From Coprinopsis marcescibilis (taxonomy: Eukaryota > Basidiomycota > Agaricomycetes > Agaricales > Psathyrellaceae), in the NCBI GenBank assembly GCA_004369085.1, contig ML210362.1, positions 1 through 47,913 of the forward strand: DNA of 47,913 nt. The letters run 5' to 3'. Shown one piece after another: positions 11,337-23,350 of this stretch. Under the pieces are notes generated by a model that was given only the letters and a program-made list of their open reading frames with translations, did no database searches and was not told the DNA's origin. The stretch's first letter is position 1, and every line of letters starts with the position of its first letter. The position numbers were made by a program, and so were the translations under genes.

Positions 11337-14300
11337 TCACGATCTAGCCGCTTCGGTACTAGCACGAGCAACCAACACAGCAGGCCGTCCTTTGTAGCCC
11401 CTATACCGGTCCGATGCGTGCCCTTCCCTATCCCTATCCCCACCCTCTTTCCCTGACCCCGACGCAAGCCCCTCGCTTGAATCCGACGCCAACGCCGATG
11501 TAAGCCGTTCCCTGGAATCGCACTTTGGAGACGATCCCAGGCTTTCTCTCGTAGCGAATCCTACCCCGTCCCTTGAACCACGACCTCCACCTCCCCCAAC
11601 CTCATCAACCTCCGGCTCGGCACAACCCGAGCCATGAACCCAATCCCGAGACTTGAAGAAGGATAGCCAGGTACTGCGTGTGACATCCTTTGCTTCGTCT
11701 GTTAGTGTTACTAGTGTAACGAGGGACACGATTATCGCGAATATCTGGTGGTGAGATGTCGGTTTAATTTGGAGGTTGAAGAGAGGTTCTTCGTGTGTGT
11801 TGAGGGCGCTTGACTTGCTCAGGTCACGAGTCAGACCACTTGCAGGTAAGTCTTGAGCTTGAACTTGGAGTNNNNNNNNNNNNNNNNNNNNNNNNNNNNN
11901 NNNNNNNNNNNNNNNNNNNNNNNNNNNNNNNNNNNNNNNNNNNNNNNNNNNNNNNNNNNNNNNNNNNNNNNNNNNNNNNNNNNNNNNNNNNNNNNNNNNN
12001 NNNNNNNNNNNNNNNNNNNNNNNNNNNNNNNNNNNNNNNNNNNNNNNNNNNNNNNNNNNNNNNNNNNNNNNNNNNNNNNNNNNNNNNNNNNNNNNNNNNN
12101 NNNNNNNNNNNNNNNNNNNNNNNNNNNNNNNNNNNNNNNNNNNNNNNNNNNNNNNNNNNNNNNNNNNNNNNNNNNNNNNNNNNNNNNNNNNNNNNNNNNN
12201 NNNNNNNNNNNNNNNNNNNNNNNNNNNNNNNTGGGTGCGAGATGCGTTGTGATAGGAGAACAGAGATGGGCTTGGCTGTTCACAGCCAAGTCCCAGTCTC
12301 TACAAGGTGAGGTTGGTAGGAGCGTAAAACGTACCTGCCCGAACGTCATATCGGTCGACCCGGATGGGTCGGTCGTGACGCACGCTTGGATCCAGAGGAC
12401 ATGAGGCGCCAGGATGAACATGAAGAACTTGAGGAGATGCGCGCGTGCGAATATGCCCTGGCTATCGCGAAAGTGTTAGTTATCGCTATCTCCGAAAATA
12501 AAAGCGAAAATAAAAGTGAAAGAAAAAGCAAAGGGACACTCACTACAACCCCGCCACGAACGCACGGAAACCCCCACGCCAGCGCACACCCCACGGCCAC
12601 ACCCCCACCGCACACCACGCCACCACCCACACGCAGAGCATGACCAGCTTCACGTGGAATATCGAAAAGACCGTGAGGATGTCTTGCGGGCTGCTTTGGT
12701 GCTCGCCGAGGTCGTAGCTCGTGGCGAGGTCGAGCGAGGCGGGGCTGAAGATTTTGGATGAGCTACTGACGAGCCCCAGCATGAATTGCGTGGTGTGCGA
12801 TATGAGGAGGAGCAGGATCCTGTGGGGTTGGGTTTAGTGCTGATGGGAAGGATACGAGCGACAGGGATAGGAATAGGGATGGGAAGTGGGGTGAGGGGCC
12901 CCGGACGTACAGTAAAGCAGGGATGAATATCTTCATGTTCCGTGTTGAAAAGTGCGAGAAACTCCAGAGCGCGGCGCTGAGTGCTATGAACGTGAGTGCC
13001 AGATCGGAAATGCTGGGGATGAAGAACGAGAGGATAATGCGCATCATGGCGACGAGGATTGCGATTATGAGCAGGCTGTAGTATTTTTCGTTTGGTGATT
13101 AGTGGTGGCTCTTACTCGTCAGAAGGAAAGGAAAAGGAATTCAAATTTCGAAGGGTATATCAAATCAAGTTGAAGAGGAAGCAGAGACTCACATAACCCT
13201 CGTGAAGAAAATCCTCCAACTCCCATCTGCCGCTCGCTCCTTGAACAGCCCGAATCCTAGCACGAAAACGCAGATCGCGTCCGTGGTGGGGACGAAGAGC
13301 GTTTGGGGGATCGCGGCTACCTGGAGCACCGCGACGAGAGAACCGAAGAGAGAGGTGTTCATGAATAGTGGGTATTGGTCGAAGAGGATGCGTTCCGTCC
13401 AGGTTATCAGGTCAACCTGGGTAGGGGCTGGTGTGAATTCCGATGTGTTGGTGTTAGTGGTGGAGATGGGGGTGGCGGATTCGAGGCTGTAGAGCTTTAA
13501 ATCTTCGCTACTGCCCGAGTCAAGCGTTGCTGCACTACGAAGGATATTTAAGTTATAACTGGGGTTAGGGTTCGAACGTCAACTCACCGAGGAGGGATGG
13601 TGTACCCGCTCTTCAGCGTCCACAACCAAGAAAACCCCCTAAATATAACGAAGATAACAGCGATAGTGGCGACTTGTATCGCAAACGGGATCTGCCACGC
13701 AAGGTTGTACCAATACCCCGACCCATACTTCTCCATGCACGCCGGCTGCGAAAAGTTTATCCGCTCGGTGGGCAGGAATATCACGACGATCAACGCGAGC
13801 TCGAACAGCATGCTCAGGATCGTGAGCACCCGCAGGATGTGGATCTCTGTGGACTTGCTTTTGGGTTTCTGCGTTTGCGCTGGGTGGTAGGGAATGGGAA
13901 AGTAGGCGGCGTTGAAGCAGCTCCGCACGGCGAGGTACCAGAGGTACATTGTGGTGGGGGATGCGACGCTGATCAGCACGAAGATGCCGTCGTTCTGGGT
14001 TAAATTCGTTTTGAGGATCGAGATTAGGCCGGCGATGTGGAGTGAGTATGTGATGCTGAGGTGGGCGTAGAGCAAGGGTCGGCGCAGGGATGGGATGTAG
14101 GCTAGAGCGATGGCTGGGATATAGAGCTGATCGTCAGCGATGGCAGTCTATGAGATGCTTCTATTGGCGTACCGTAGGTCACTGTGGTCACGTATACTGC
14201 GAAACCGTCAAGCTAATGTAAGTGGGCGGTTCGGCACGACTCACTAGAAATCTGCTGTCCAATTCCCGTAACGTCACTATTCGGACACGGCGTAAAGGGA

Positions 14301-14410
14301 CAGAAATCAGGCGGCGGGTTAATGCAAAACGCGGCCTTGTACGCCTCGTTGTCCACCCCAAACTTGAACACCATATCCTCAACACTGAATTCTGTCTCGT
14401 TGAGTGCCAT
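11337..14410 (-). CDS. Large multi-pass membrane protein, interrupted by assembly gap
   Basis: Exons: 14410-14245, a 24-nt exon 14196-14173, 14113-13588, 13534-13193, 13075-12911, 12819-12544, 12461-12335, something in the gap, then 11871-11840 and 11744-11337. The N-terminus is extracellular-looking with a Cys-Pro cluster (CINPPPDFCPFTPCP). Repeated hydrophobic helices follow (for example YLWYLAVRSCFNAAY, IQVATIAVIFVIF, LIIAILVAMMRIILSFF, LKFFMFILAPHVLW, IFAIIVSLVTLVTL). The cytoplasmic tail is Gly/Asp/Arg-rich and ends ARASTEAARS. All resolved junctions close in frame. At least 680 residues plus the gap. It resembles uncharacterised agaricomycete multi-TM proteins; I know no function. It lies head-to-tail behind HUL5. 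Confidence 0.75.
11872..12231. other. Assembly gap (360 N)
   Basis: A run of N inside the multi-pass membrane gene. The partial exon at its lower edge (...KTYLQ) and the intron at its upper edge show that coding sequence is missing here. Open frames spanning the N run are artefacts. Confidence 0.99.
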
Positions 14411-14816
14411 CGTTGCACGAAGCGGAGAAGAGAAAAGGGGCACCAGGCCTGTTATCACAAAAGAAAGAGAAATGAAGGGAAACGATGGAGGGAAAGGAGA
14501 GGACGATGGCCGGGACCAGTCGTCGTCGTGCTTGCTGAGTTTGATCTGGCCATTGGCCGCCGTTGGCGTATGAGCCAAGGCACTTTGTATCGAGAGACGA
14601 TCGTAGTTGCTGGCTGCAGATCAAAACAACCAACAGTTCATCACTTCGGGGGTTTGAACACCGGAACTGCGTACGTAATAAATGAGGCAAGCGCTCAACT
14701 CGCTCATGCAAACCAAGAACACAAAAACTCACTGGGCACACAAGTAACTCTGGCACCATATCAACTACAAACAACGCGAACCAGCCACCATCTAGCTATC
14801 TACGCCTCCACAAGCA
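14411..14816. other. Intergenic, promoter of the multi-pass gene
   Basis: About 400 bp between the HUL5 stop and the ATG of the gene downstream on the same strand. Polypurine/polypyrimidine runs around 14460-14510 read as pyrimidine-rich leader on the minus strand. No gene is seen. Confidence 0.45.
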
Positions 14817-17800
14817 CTATGACAAATCAAACCCAGAATTCGACATGATCGCCTGCAGAACCTTGCGCTTCATCGCCCCTTCATTCTGATACATCGGAAG
14901 CTACAATAAAACAACCAGCACGTCAGCCTCTCCATTGGGTTCCCACGCTTCAAACATGCGCTTCATACCTTCAACAGATTCACGCACGTACTCGACGTGG
15001 GCAACCGATGCTGGTCTGTTCCCGCATCCCGTATCGAGAACATCGGTGCGAGCTCTTTGAATCCCCTACAACAACCTCCGTCAGCCAACGTGTTTATCTC
15101 GACATATAAGAGGGTTACGCACAAAAGTGGAGGCCGACTGCAGCTCGTCACAAACCTCAACAACGCCCGCCTCTGATCCTGGTTAAAGCTGTTCAGCACC
15201 TGAACTGAGCGTCAGCAAACACCCCACCCAACGCCAACGAAAACACCCACATCCCAAAATGCCTCAATGACAGGATGCTTATCATCATACAACCCCCCAT
15301 AATTCGTATGCCTCCTCAAATCATCCAAATCTATTGGAGAATTCACACCCCCAATCAAAATCTGCACTTCCTGCTGGTTGAACATCCTAGGCGAACGTGT
15401 CAGTTGTCATCGTGGTAGGTATAACACAGGCGGAATGCGAAAGCACCGAACACTCACCTCAACCACCGCCCATCAATCATCTCGGACAACCCCTCAAAAA
15501 ACGCATCACTCTGCTTCTTGATCTGCTTCTTCAACTTGAAATGTGAGACGAGGGTGATATAGTCTAGTCGGTTGGCTTTCGTTACAGAGAGGTTGCTCCC
15601 ACCCGGGACGAGCTCGACGTCCTTGGTCACTCCCAGTTCTACGCCGGGTATTGTTAGCGTTCAGTATCAGGGAGGAGGTATGTGAGATACGGAATGTAAC
15701 TCGAGCAACGCACCATCAACAGCAATCGTGAAATTCAACGCCAACTCTTCCGGATTATCATAATGCTTGAGGAACACCAGTCCGCGATACAGCTCCGGGT
15801 CCAACGACGCAAGGTCATCCAGGAAACTTTGCTTCCCAAGCCACTAAACAAACATGTCAGAAGGTGCACCGAGATTGGTGCGGCAAGACTCACTCTAGCA
15901 AGGAAGAACCCAGCAAACGCCACATCAACAAGTATACCCTCATACATCGCCTTGCCCAACACACGCCCAATGAACCTGTACCAGTTCAAGCTGTGCGCTA
16001 GAATTCGTGTTAGCATCAAAGTACACGACAAATCAAGGAAGCAAGAAACGTCACATAGATAAATACAGGAACAAGGAAAGAACAACTCACATTCAGTCGC
16101 ATACGAATGCGGATTCGGATACAGCTCATTCTCCTTGTTCGCCAACCAAAGCCCCCGATCGGTATCAAACACCTCTTTACACAAATCCGTGAAAAACTCT
16201 TTGAACACCCCACCGCCATCGATACCAGCCCTACGGTGAACGTAAGTCACAGGGTAACAAAATGTCGAGACAACAGGGAGGGAAGATTTGAAACAACCCA
16301 CTCACTCCTCATGCCCAAACCGATCCACAAACGTAATCTCGACTGGCCTCTTTAAATCAACCTCCCCAAGCTTATCAAACCCATCCTCAGCCACACGCCC
16401 CCTCCTCACATTCACCCGCGTCGCACCGCCATACCCCGCAATCCGGTCATGTCTGCCCAACCCGCCACCTAAATACATCAAACCGTCAAACCGAAAACCA
16501 AGAAAACAGGATTTGGTCACTCACCTCGCCCGACATTCCTCCCCATATCATTCCCCACCAACTTTCTGAAGATGCTCACGCGGGTCTCGAACGGGATGGC
16601 GAACGGGATATTGTTGAGCACGCCTAGACAAGGTGAGAGTGCGGCTAAACCCCGTTTGGAGAGCACCGAGCGCGAGTTGCGGTGCAACGTCCCCCCCTGC
16701 TCCGAATCATCCGTCAGTTGGTTCTCCTCCGCGCTGTGGACGTAAAGAGTCGCGTGAATAAATCAAGTTATCGGTAATTCCTGGAATTGAGAAACTCACA
16801 TGGCAGCCCTCGCAAAACTTTCCAGATCGACTCTACTCGTAACTAACCACCCCCCAGGCGGGACGAACCGCTTCCTCGAATCCCGCGCATGGATTGCAAC
16901 CAGACACCGCGTCACGCGTTCCCTCACAAGCTCCCATGTATACCGCGGGTTACCCGGTACGCTCTTACGGTGTTGGGCCCGGGTTGGTGGAGTGCTTGTC
17001 GAAGTCGAGGCTGACGCGGTTGGGTTGCTGGTGGTGGTAGCAGAGGTGGACGTTGAGGCTGAGGTGCTCCCTTCATCCCCAGTCCAGAAAAGCGTAAACG
17101 CAATATTCAACAACTGCCGACTAAACGACACAAGCTCATCAATCGAGAGTGGGTTTCGTCCCACACTCGCCGTGCCCACATTCGTGGCAGCCGATCCACC
17201 GAAACCCGAAGACGAACTCGATCCGAGTGTATTTGACGACGAAGACGAGGTGGAAGAGAGGATAGACCCCGACCCGAAAAACTCGTCGTCGCCCATCGTA
17301 ACCAACGCCTGCGCGTACAGCTCGCAGAGGAAGAGCAGCGGTGTCCAGTGTTTCGCGTTCTTCGGATCTACGTACAATCAATCAATATCCTCCCCGCGGT
17401 TTTCGAAAGCGGCAAGGACACTTACCGAATAGATTACTGGTGGTGCCGTTTCCGCCCTCCTCCTTACCCAAGGGACACCCCCGCACCTCACCACGATACA
17501 AAACCCGAATCAGGCTCCCCTCCGTCAACCCTAACACCCACGTCAACACCTTCTCCCTATTCTCCGGCCACACCGCGTTCAAAGCCAGGATATAACTAAT
17601 CAACGCGTCCTGCGCCTTCTGCGACCGTTTCGTGCACCCCAAAAGCGCGTCAATGTGCGATGTGGACACGAGCTTGGCGAGGCGAGTGATGGTCTTGTTA
17701 TCGAGCTTCGGTAAAGGCGCAGGCGGATTGGCGAACGAAGAAACAACCGTCACGCGCGTCACACTGGGATTATTGGGTGTCGAGCCCATAACGATATCCC

Positions 17801-19038
17801 CATCCCCATCCGAGTCGTACCCCGTGCCACTATCGCCTCCCCGCCCCTCGAACACGCCCTCCGGCAACGCATTGAAGACGCTGGCGAAAAAGTGGAGATA
17901 CCACACCAGACTTTCGCTTGAGAGTTTCGAGTAGTGTGCGGGAAAGAACATGGCGCAGTTCGCCACCAGGTGGACCTTATCCTCCACCCCCATAGAGTCG
18001 ATCATCCTCTGCGCCTGGTTTTCAAGCAAATGAAGCTTGGCGAGTGGGATATGCGAGAGAAAGAGGGGGAGGCTGGCAATGCTGATTCGGTTTGGCAGGA
18101 GCGGAATCGCGAGAATGTGGGTGAAGAAGACGGAGAGAACTGATGCGAGAGTGGGTGTGTTTTGGTAGATGACCAGAGGTAGTGTTGTAAGCGATATTAT
18201 AGCCCCTGCATTTGCGGATTTCTTAGACTCGATTGGCTGGATAACCAGAGTTGGCGATGATGATACAGCGTTGAGAGTATAGAAACTTACTATGCGTTTT
18301 ACAGCGGACGAGAGGATGGAGTAGAAGTCGTGTTTGAGTAGATGGGCTGCTATATCGCGAACAACACCTTCTCCGTGCTGCCCCAGCTCATGAGAAGCAG
18401 CTTTTGTCGATAACAGCGTCGACAAAAGCTTAATATACCCAGCCGATTGTGCAGACCTACAACAGTCAGATATATACAGACATAAGTGCAAGTAAACGTA
18501 CAGAGGCGAAGCAGCTATCAGCTTTAGCAGCTCAATCGCAAATATCTTCACCAGAACAAGCCAGCTCTGGGCAAAAGGCGTCTTTGCCAACGCAAATACC
18601 CTCTCTACACCAAAAGTTATCAGAACAATCCACAAGCGAACGGAGGCATCACCAGAAACATAAACATAAACATAAACATAACCGCAACTCACCTTGCCCG
18701 CCGGAATTCAAACTGGCAGTCCAAACGCCCATGGCATCCTTATAGTCCTTCAACAACATCAAGCACCTCATCGCCCTCAGCTCCTGCAGCCCAGCCCCAT
18801 CACCAGCCCCCAAATCGGCCTGGAACTGAGCCCAAAGCTGCATCCTCACAACCCGCCACTCCAGCTTGGCCCTCCACCACGCCTGGATAGCAACAGCCGC
18901 ATCCTCCCGCCTCTTGATCTCCAATCTCGCCTGGCGCTGCTGCCGCACCTGTCCTAGAATGTCCGCCTGCGTTGTCGCCCGCGATGAGCCGCCCAGGTTG
19001 ATCTTGCGCTTGCGGCTGTGGTCTTCGAATGGGAACAT
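14817..19038 (-). CDS. HUL5: HECT-type E3 ubiquitin ligase, HUL5/UBE3C family
   Basis: A multi-exon gene of about 1,150 residues by my exon estimate. The N-terminus (MFPFEDHSRKRKINLGG, then an IQ motif AAVAIQAWWRAK near 47-58) is the UBE3C/HUL5 signature. The C-terminal HECT domain contains AGIDGGGVFKEFFTDL, DTDRGLWLA, ELYPNPHSYA, FIGRVLGKAMYEGILVDV and the catalytic loop LPTSSTCVNLLK. The catalytic cysteine codon is at 14986-14984, and the protein ends SNSGFDLS, as the family does. It ligates ubiquitin and in yeast extends chains at the proteasome. A Ser-rich and a Thr/Ser-rich linker sit in the middle (about 17030-17280). Exon 1 is 19038-18693. The gene looks intact; exact borders of some central exons were not all checked. 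Confidence 0.92.
18657..18681. repeat. Short (AAACAT)n microsatellite in a HUL5 intron
   Basis: Four hexanucleotide units lie just inside the first intron, 11-35 nt from the donor at 18692. On the minus strand they read TATGTT repeats, which produces spurious Cys-Leu repeat frames. Confidence 0.8.
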
Positions 19039-19426
19039 CTCCGCCGTGTTGCGCTGTCTATTGTATGTGTAATTGAATGGGTCTGGGACTTGTAGAATGT
19101 ATCGAGAGTTAAGAGATTCGGGACGATGAATAGGATGGGTGTGGTTGTTGATGAAGATGGTGTGTAAGACGACGCGTCCCTCAGATTACTGATCCCGAGC
19201 TTAATAATCCTGTTCGCCACATCTTATCTTATCTAGCAACCCAGAACATTCCATCGCCACCCACACACACAGGTACATTCAAATGCCGTAGATACAGGTT
19301 ACAAAATTGAGAGTTGCTACACGATTAAAAACAAGAAATACATAGCTGATAAAACACGTATCACCGAAAGCTAGCGAACAAAAGTGATCCAGAACGATAC
19401 TATATCCAAAATCCACACGCAACACG
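19039..19426. promoter_or_regulatory. HUL5 promoter region
   Basis: Sequence between the HUL5 start and the DUF6699 stop, both on minus. It holds the HUL5 5' leader (pyrimidine-rich, with CATCTTCATCAACAACC near 19150) and the DUF6699 3' flank. No gene is seen. Confidence 0.45.
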
Positions 19427-20997
19427 CTACCGCGGGTCAACTTTACTAGTCTTGATCTCCCATATACCCCCTCTGCCCCTCGCAAGTCCCTCAAAAATGA
19501 CCCTCCTCCCCAGAAAATCAACCTGCAAAACGCCCCTCCCAACTTCCCCCTGCGAAGTCCCACACCGCTCCCAAAACGCCTTCGTAACCCCCTCCCTCTC
19601 CTCCTCCCCCAGCTCCTCATTCCAAAAATGCCTCCCACTAATCGGCGTCATCAACTGCCTGTACACATACATCAACACATCATGCACCGTCACACCATTC
19701 GGATGCGACGGCTTCACGTCAATGTACCATGGTAGATGCGGATGGTACAACCGCATCATGCTCGCCGCAGGCTGCGTAGCGAGCTGCGCAAAATCAATCT
19801 GGTTATGCGCCCGAGCCAGATTCACAAACAGGTCATACCGACTTGTGTCGAAGGGATTCACCCTCAAATCATGCGAAATAGGCGGATTGTTGGCTTGGTA
19901 CTGCAGCAGCGGGTGAAGCATCCGGCGTTGAGGATCGTGGTAGTCTATCAACGAATTCAGCTTCAATACCTTGTATCAACATATGGGGAAAACTAACCTT
20001 GAACATCGCTCCGCCCTTTTGTCACAAAGCCAGGTAGAATCGAGAGTCCACCTCGAGGGTTATAATCCGCTCTCCAATCCCTCGGCCGCCTCGCCAGATT
20101 CCTCGGGCCATACTCCTCACCCGCAAGCGGCGGGAACCCCGAAAACCCAACCCCCCACCCGCCTGCTGCGGCTCCTCCGGCTCCGCCCCCACCTCCAGTA
20201 GGATACCCGGTAGCACCAACCCAAGGTGTATAACCCCCTCCTCCTCCCGTTCCTCCTGCTCCCACCCAAGGCGTATACCCCGCACCCCCAACCCCACTCA
20301 AACTCAAACTCCTCATCAACGGCGTAGACCCCTTCGGCGTCGCACTCCGAACCCCAACCCGCTCATCCCCACTAACACTCCTCTTCATACTATTCGACCT
20401 CTTCCTCCTCCGCCTCTGCTCATTCCTCTGCCTCTCCTCCCCTTCCAAATCCCAACTAATCCCATTCCCTCCTCCACCCCCTCCTCCACCTCCACCATTC
20501 GCACCAAAGAACCCCCCACTCGTAACCCCATCCGCGCCCGCGCTGGCACTCCCACCAGCACCCACAGTAGAGCCCCACGGCACATACCCAGGCCCACTAA
20601 CAGGCGCACTCCACGGTGTATACCCAAACGGCGTCCCATACCCATTCTGACTTGGCCCCCCACCGCCACTAGGATTTCCTCCTCCAAAAGGCGTATACCC
20701 CCCATTAACAGGCATCGGACTGCTCGGCCACCCAACCCCTCCTCCTAGCCCCCCACCAAACGCTGGATAATTCGGATTCGGATTCGAACCGCCCCCACCG
20801 CTCGGCGGGCCCCACCCGAATGCTGGTGCGCTCTGTGGAGCCTGCTGTTGTGGGTGTTGGAATGGTGGGTATTGTGGATGCTGCTGAGCCGTAGCCCATG
20901 CGGGCGGGACCTGCAGATTCGGCAACCCAGCCGAATGTGGAAATGGCGTGGCGAATGAGTTGAAGGGTGGTGGCCAGCTGTAATCGAGGACGGTCAT
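19427..20997 (-). CDS. DUF6699 protein with long Gly/Pro-rich N-terminus
   Basis: Two exons, 20997-19998 and 19944-19427, joined over a 53-nt intron in phase 1, give 505 residues. The C-terminal 170 residues match the DUF6699 pattern: HPLLQYQANNPPISHDL, LPWYIDVKPSHPNGVTVHDV, a Y-RQL turn, AFWERC and GVLQVDFLGRRVIFEGL, finishing near W-E-I. The N-terminal 330 residues are low-complexity, rich in Gly, Pro and Gln, with repeated YTPW/YTPF units, a basic patch (RRRRKRSNSMKRSVS) and possible phosphosites. No signal peptide or TM; probably intracellular. The function of DUF6699 is unknown. The start at 20997 has a TATA box about 175 bp upstream, but a separate upstream first exon is also possible (21871-22034). 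Confidence 0.8.
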
Positions 20998-21000
20998 GTG

Positions 21001-21870
21001 TTAGCTTGGTGTGGGTGGGTAGATGGTTAACAACGAGGAACAAGGGAAGAAGAGGAGAGGAAATAAGATGACGAAGCACACGATCAATGATGAGCACAAG
21101 ATCCAACTGATCAAAAATGGGAAAGAATTCAGAAAGCCAGTGGCAAGAACAGGAGTCGCAGTCCAACCAATATATACCCCTTTCTCGTTCCCCAGTCGCC
21201 CAATAAAGCGCCAGCCAACAACCCCCACCCCGCCCATCTATACTTCCGGAGCAACAACACAACTACAAACCTCAAAACGCGTCACCCCGACTCATCCGAC
21301 GCTGACAAAAACATGCAGGATGAAAAAATGAATGAACAAAGGCTGATCGCTCGAGGAACGCAAAAAGGCAGAACCATCAATCCCCGAGTCAAGTATCCAG
21401 CGAATGTGCTATATATTCCGCACCCCTCTGAAGTACCAATACGCACACTGATGCCGTCAGAGACATCGCAACGATCCAAGTGCGCACCGCCCATGCCGTA
21501 CCACGCAACGCCGATATGCAGCAGCCCCATGCATAACGAAAGCCCAGAACGTCGAGACATCCGACGCGTAACACCGCCTTCTGGTTAATGCCCACAACGA
21601 ATGCAAGAACGAAATGATAGCAATCCCGCCGTAAGCGCGAAAGCCGTGTTACAGAACCAGCAGCCGATCACAAAGCTGAGTTCTGTTACTCCACGACGGA
21701 CGGGAACGACACGACCCATAGAGCGTTCGAACCAAACACAAGTGTAACCGCGTACTGCAACCCCAACCAAAATAAGCAGCGAATGCGAGCGAACGCGAAC
21801 ATGGACTGAATCGAAATCGAAACAAACAAGCGAAGGAAACCACACCCAACCAAAAAGACGAAAGGCTCAC
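21001..21870. promoter_or_regulatory. Promoter or long first intron of the DUF6699 gene
   Basis: On minus, TATATA boxes lie at 21171-21176 and near 21410-21416. If the exon at 21871-22034 is used, this whole stretch is an 870-890-nt intron, very long for this locus. Otherwise it is promoter and leader. Frames here on either strand look like noise. Confidence 0.4.
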
Positions 21871-22034
21871 CTCGCAGAAGGACCTCCTCCAGACACGCCT
21901 GGAAACGCATCAAACAGCCCTGGTCTCCCTCCCGTACTCGCCCCAGGCGGCGGAGAAATAAAGGCTCCCTCCCCAGGCCCACTCACAAGCTGCGGCATGT
22001 CGCTGTACTGCCCTCCCGGTGGTGCTTCGAACAT
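21871..22034 (-). other. Possible alternative first exon of the DUF6699 gene
   Basis: From ATG at 22034 it reads MFEAPPGGQYSDMPQLVSGP, continues Pro/Gly-rich, and ends ...GGPSAR at a good GTGAGC donor in phase 2 (21870). The ACAG just inside the DUF6699 frame (20975) is an acceptor of matching phase, giving SA-S-WPPPFNSF. The composition matches the N-terminus of the DUF6699 protein. It could instead be a short separate gene whose next exon I cannot identify. Confidence 0.45.
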
Positions 22035-23350
22035 CGTTGCTCTCGTGTGGTCGTCGTCGTCCTCGTCGCTTCAGTCAAATCGGATGTACTATGTGGATGT
22101 CGTGCGTGTGGTAGCCTTGCTGGCGATGATTCTGAAGAAGGTCGCGACGATATCGTCCTGGTAGGAGCGAATGCGGTTTTAGAGTATGTGGTATTGCGAT
22201 ATGCAGAATAAGCCGAGTCGACGGTTCTGGCGAAGGCGTATGTGATATAGCGATAGCTGCGAAAGCGCGGGTTGCAGCGAAGCGTGAAATCGCTAGCGAG
22301 AGTTGGACTGGGAATGTGGAGTGTGGAATGCGACGCCTGAACTGGTCGTATCTTGATGTGCTAGCGGTTGTCAATACGACGTCCCGCCTAATATCCTTCC
22401 AAAGCAAGAACAAGAACACTGTGGCGCTACCCTCCTTCCCTAACTTCCTGTCCGTCCTTGTTTCCGACTCCTATGTTGTGTGGATAGTTGTGTGTCTTCC
22501 TAACCCGAGTCAAGTCAAGTCTGACTCCTATACTGCCCAATCCCCGACCAGCGCGCGCGAGGCGGTGGCGTTCCAATATATCCTATTACCGCCACGCCAC
22601 TAGGAATGACAATCCTGAGTCAGTCAACCGCACGTCGCAGTAGAAGTCGCAGCGGTCGTCCAGTTAACAGCTTGCACCCCAAACGTAAGCCTATGCAAGA
22701 AACGGCAATGCCTGTCTGCGCACTGCCTGGTGGACCGGTTGAGAAGAGGGATGACAGCACAATGGAAGAACACGAACAAGAAGCGAAGAATAGAACATCA
22801 ACATCGTAACAACCGCCCAATCGATGATCAAATTACCCACCTCTCGCGACGTTTCTTTCCTCTCCCAATGTCGTATCCTGCAAAACTCTCGTTCTAAGGT
22901 GTAATGCGATAGAGGTTGAGGACGAGGACAATAGAGAAAAGGAAGAGAATCCGGAAGGGCCTGTCCAACGATGTCGAAGGAGCACAGCTCTCGTGATGAC
23001 CTACGATGATCGTGTCCAGCTCATCAACTTCTATTTGCTCTTGTTGTGCTACAACCTCGGCGGGCGCTAAAATCGACGGCCTTGATCCCGATCTGTCGGA
23101 AAAACAAGGTGTGCTCTGATCCGTAGAGTATGCCCTGTGTGGCGATCATCGCTGTTGGGTAAGTACTGGCCTTTGTTCTTATAAGAGAGGCAGTGAGCGA
23201 TCGCGAGTCCTTGGGTTCGATTGACGCTTTCTACCACATCCGACATAAGAAGATTCATTGAGAGAAACAAAACGTGTATCATGAATCAGCTACTGTATGA
23301 CCTGACCCCAACTACTAGCTCACAATGGACGTGAATACCCATAGAGCACT
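22035..23350. other. Intergenic, no gene supported
   Basis: A 1.3-kb stretch. The plus frame at 22606-22809 has an ATG and polar composition but no introns, domain or paralogue. The region includes the upstream flank of the possible first exon and the 3' flank of MT2. I see no repeat or RNA gene. Confidence 0.4.

Noticed and set aside
11810..12421. Open frames spanning the N run
   Set aside because: Artefacts of N bases translated as X.
16800..17432. Plus-strand frame of 210 codons
   Set aside because: Antisense shadow of HUL5 coding sequence, which has clear domain matches on minus.
18649..18692. Cys-Leu repeat peptide at the end of HUL5 exon 1
   Set aside because: It is translation of the intronic AAACAT microsatellite past the GTGAGT donor.
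22606..22809. Plus-strand 67-codon gene
   Set aside because: ATG present but basic/polar low-information sequence, no intron, paralogue or promoter signal.
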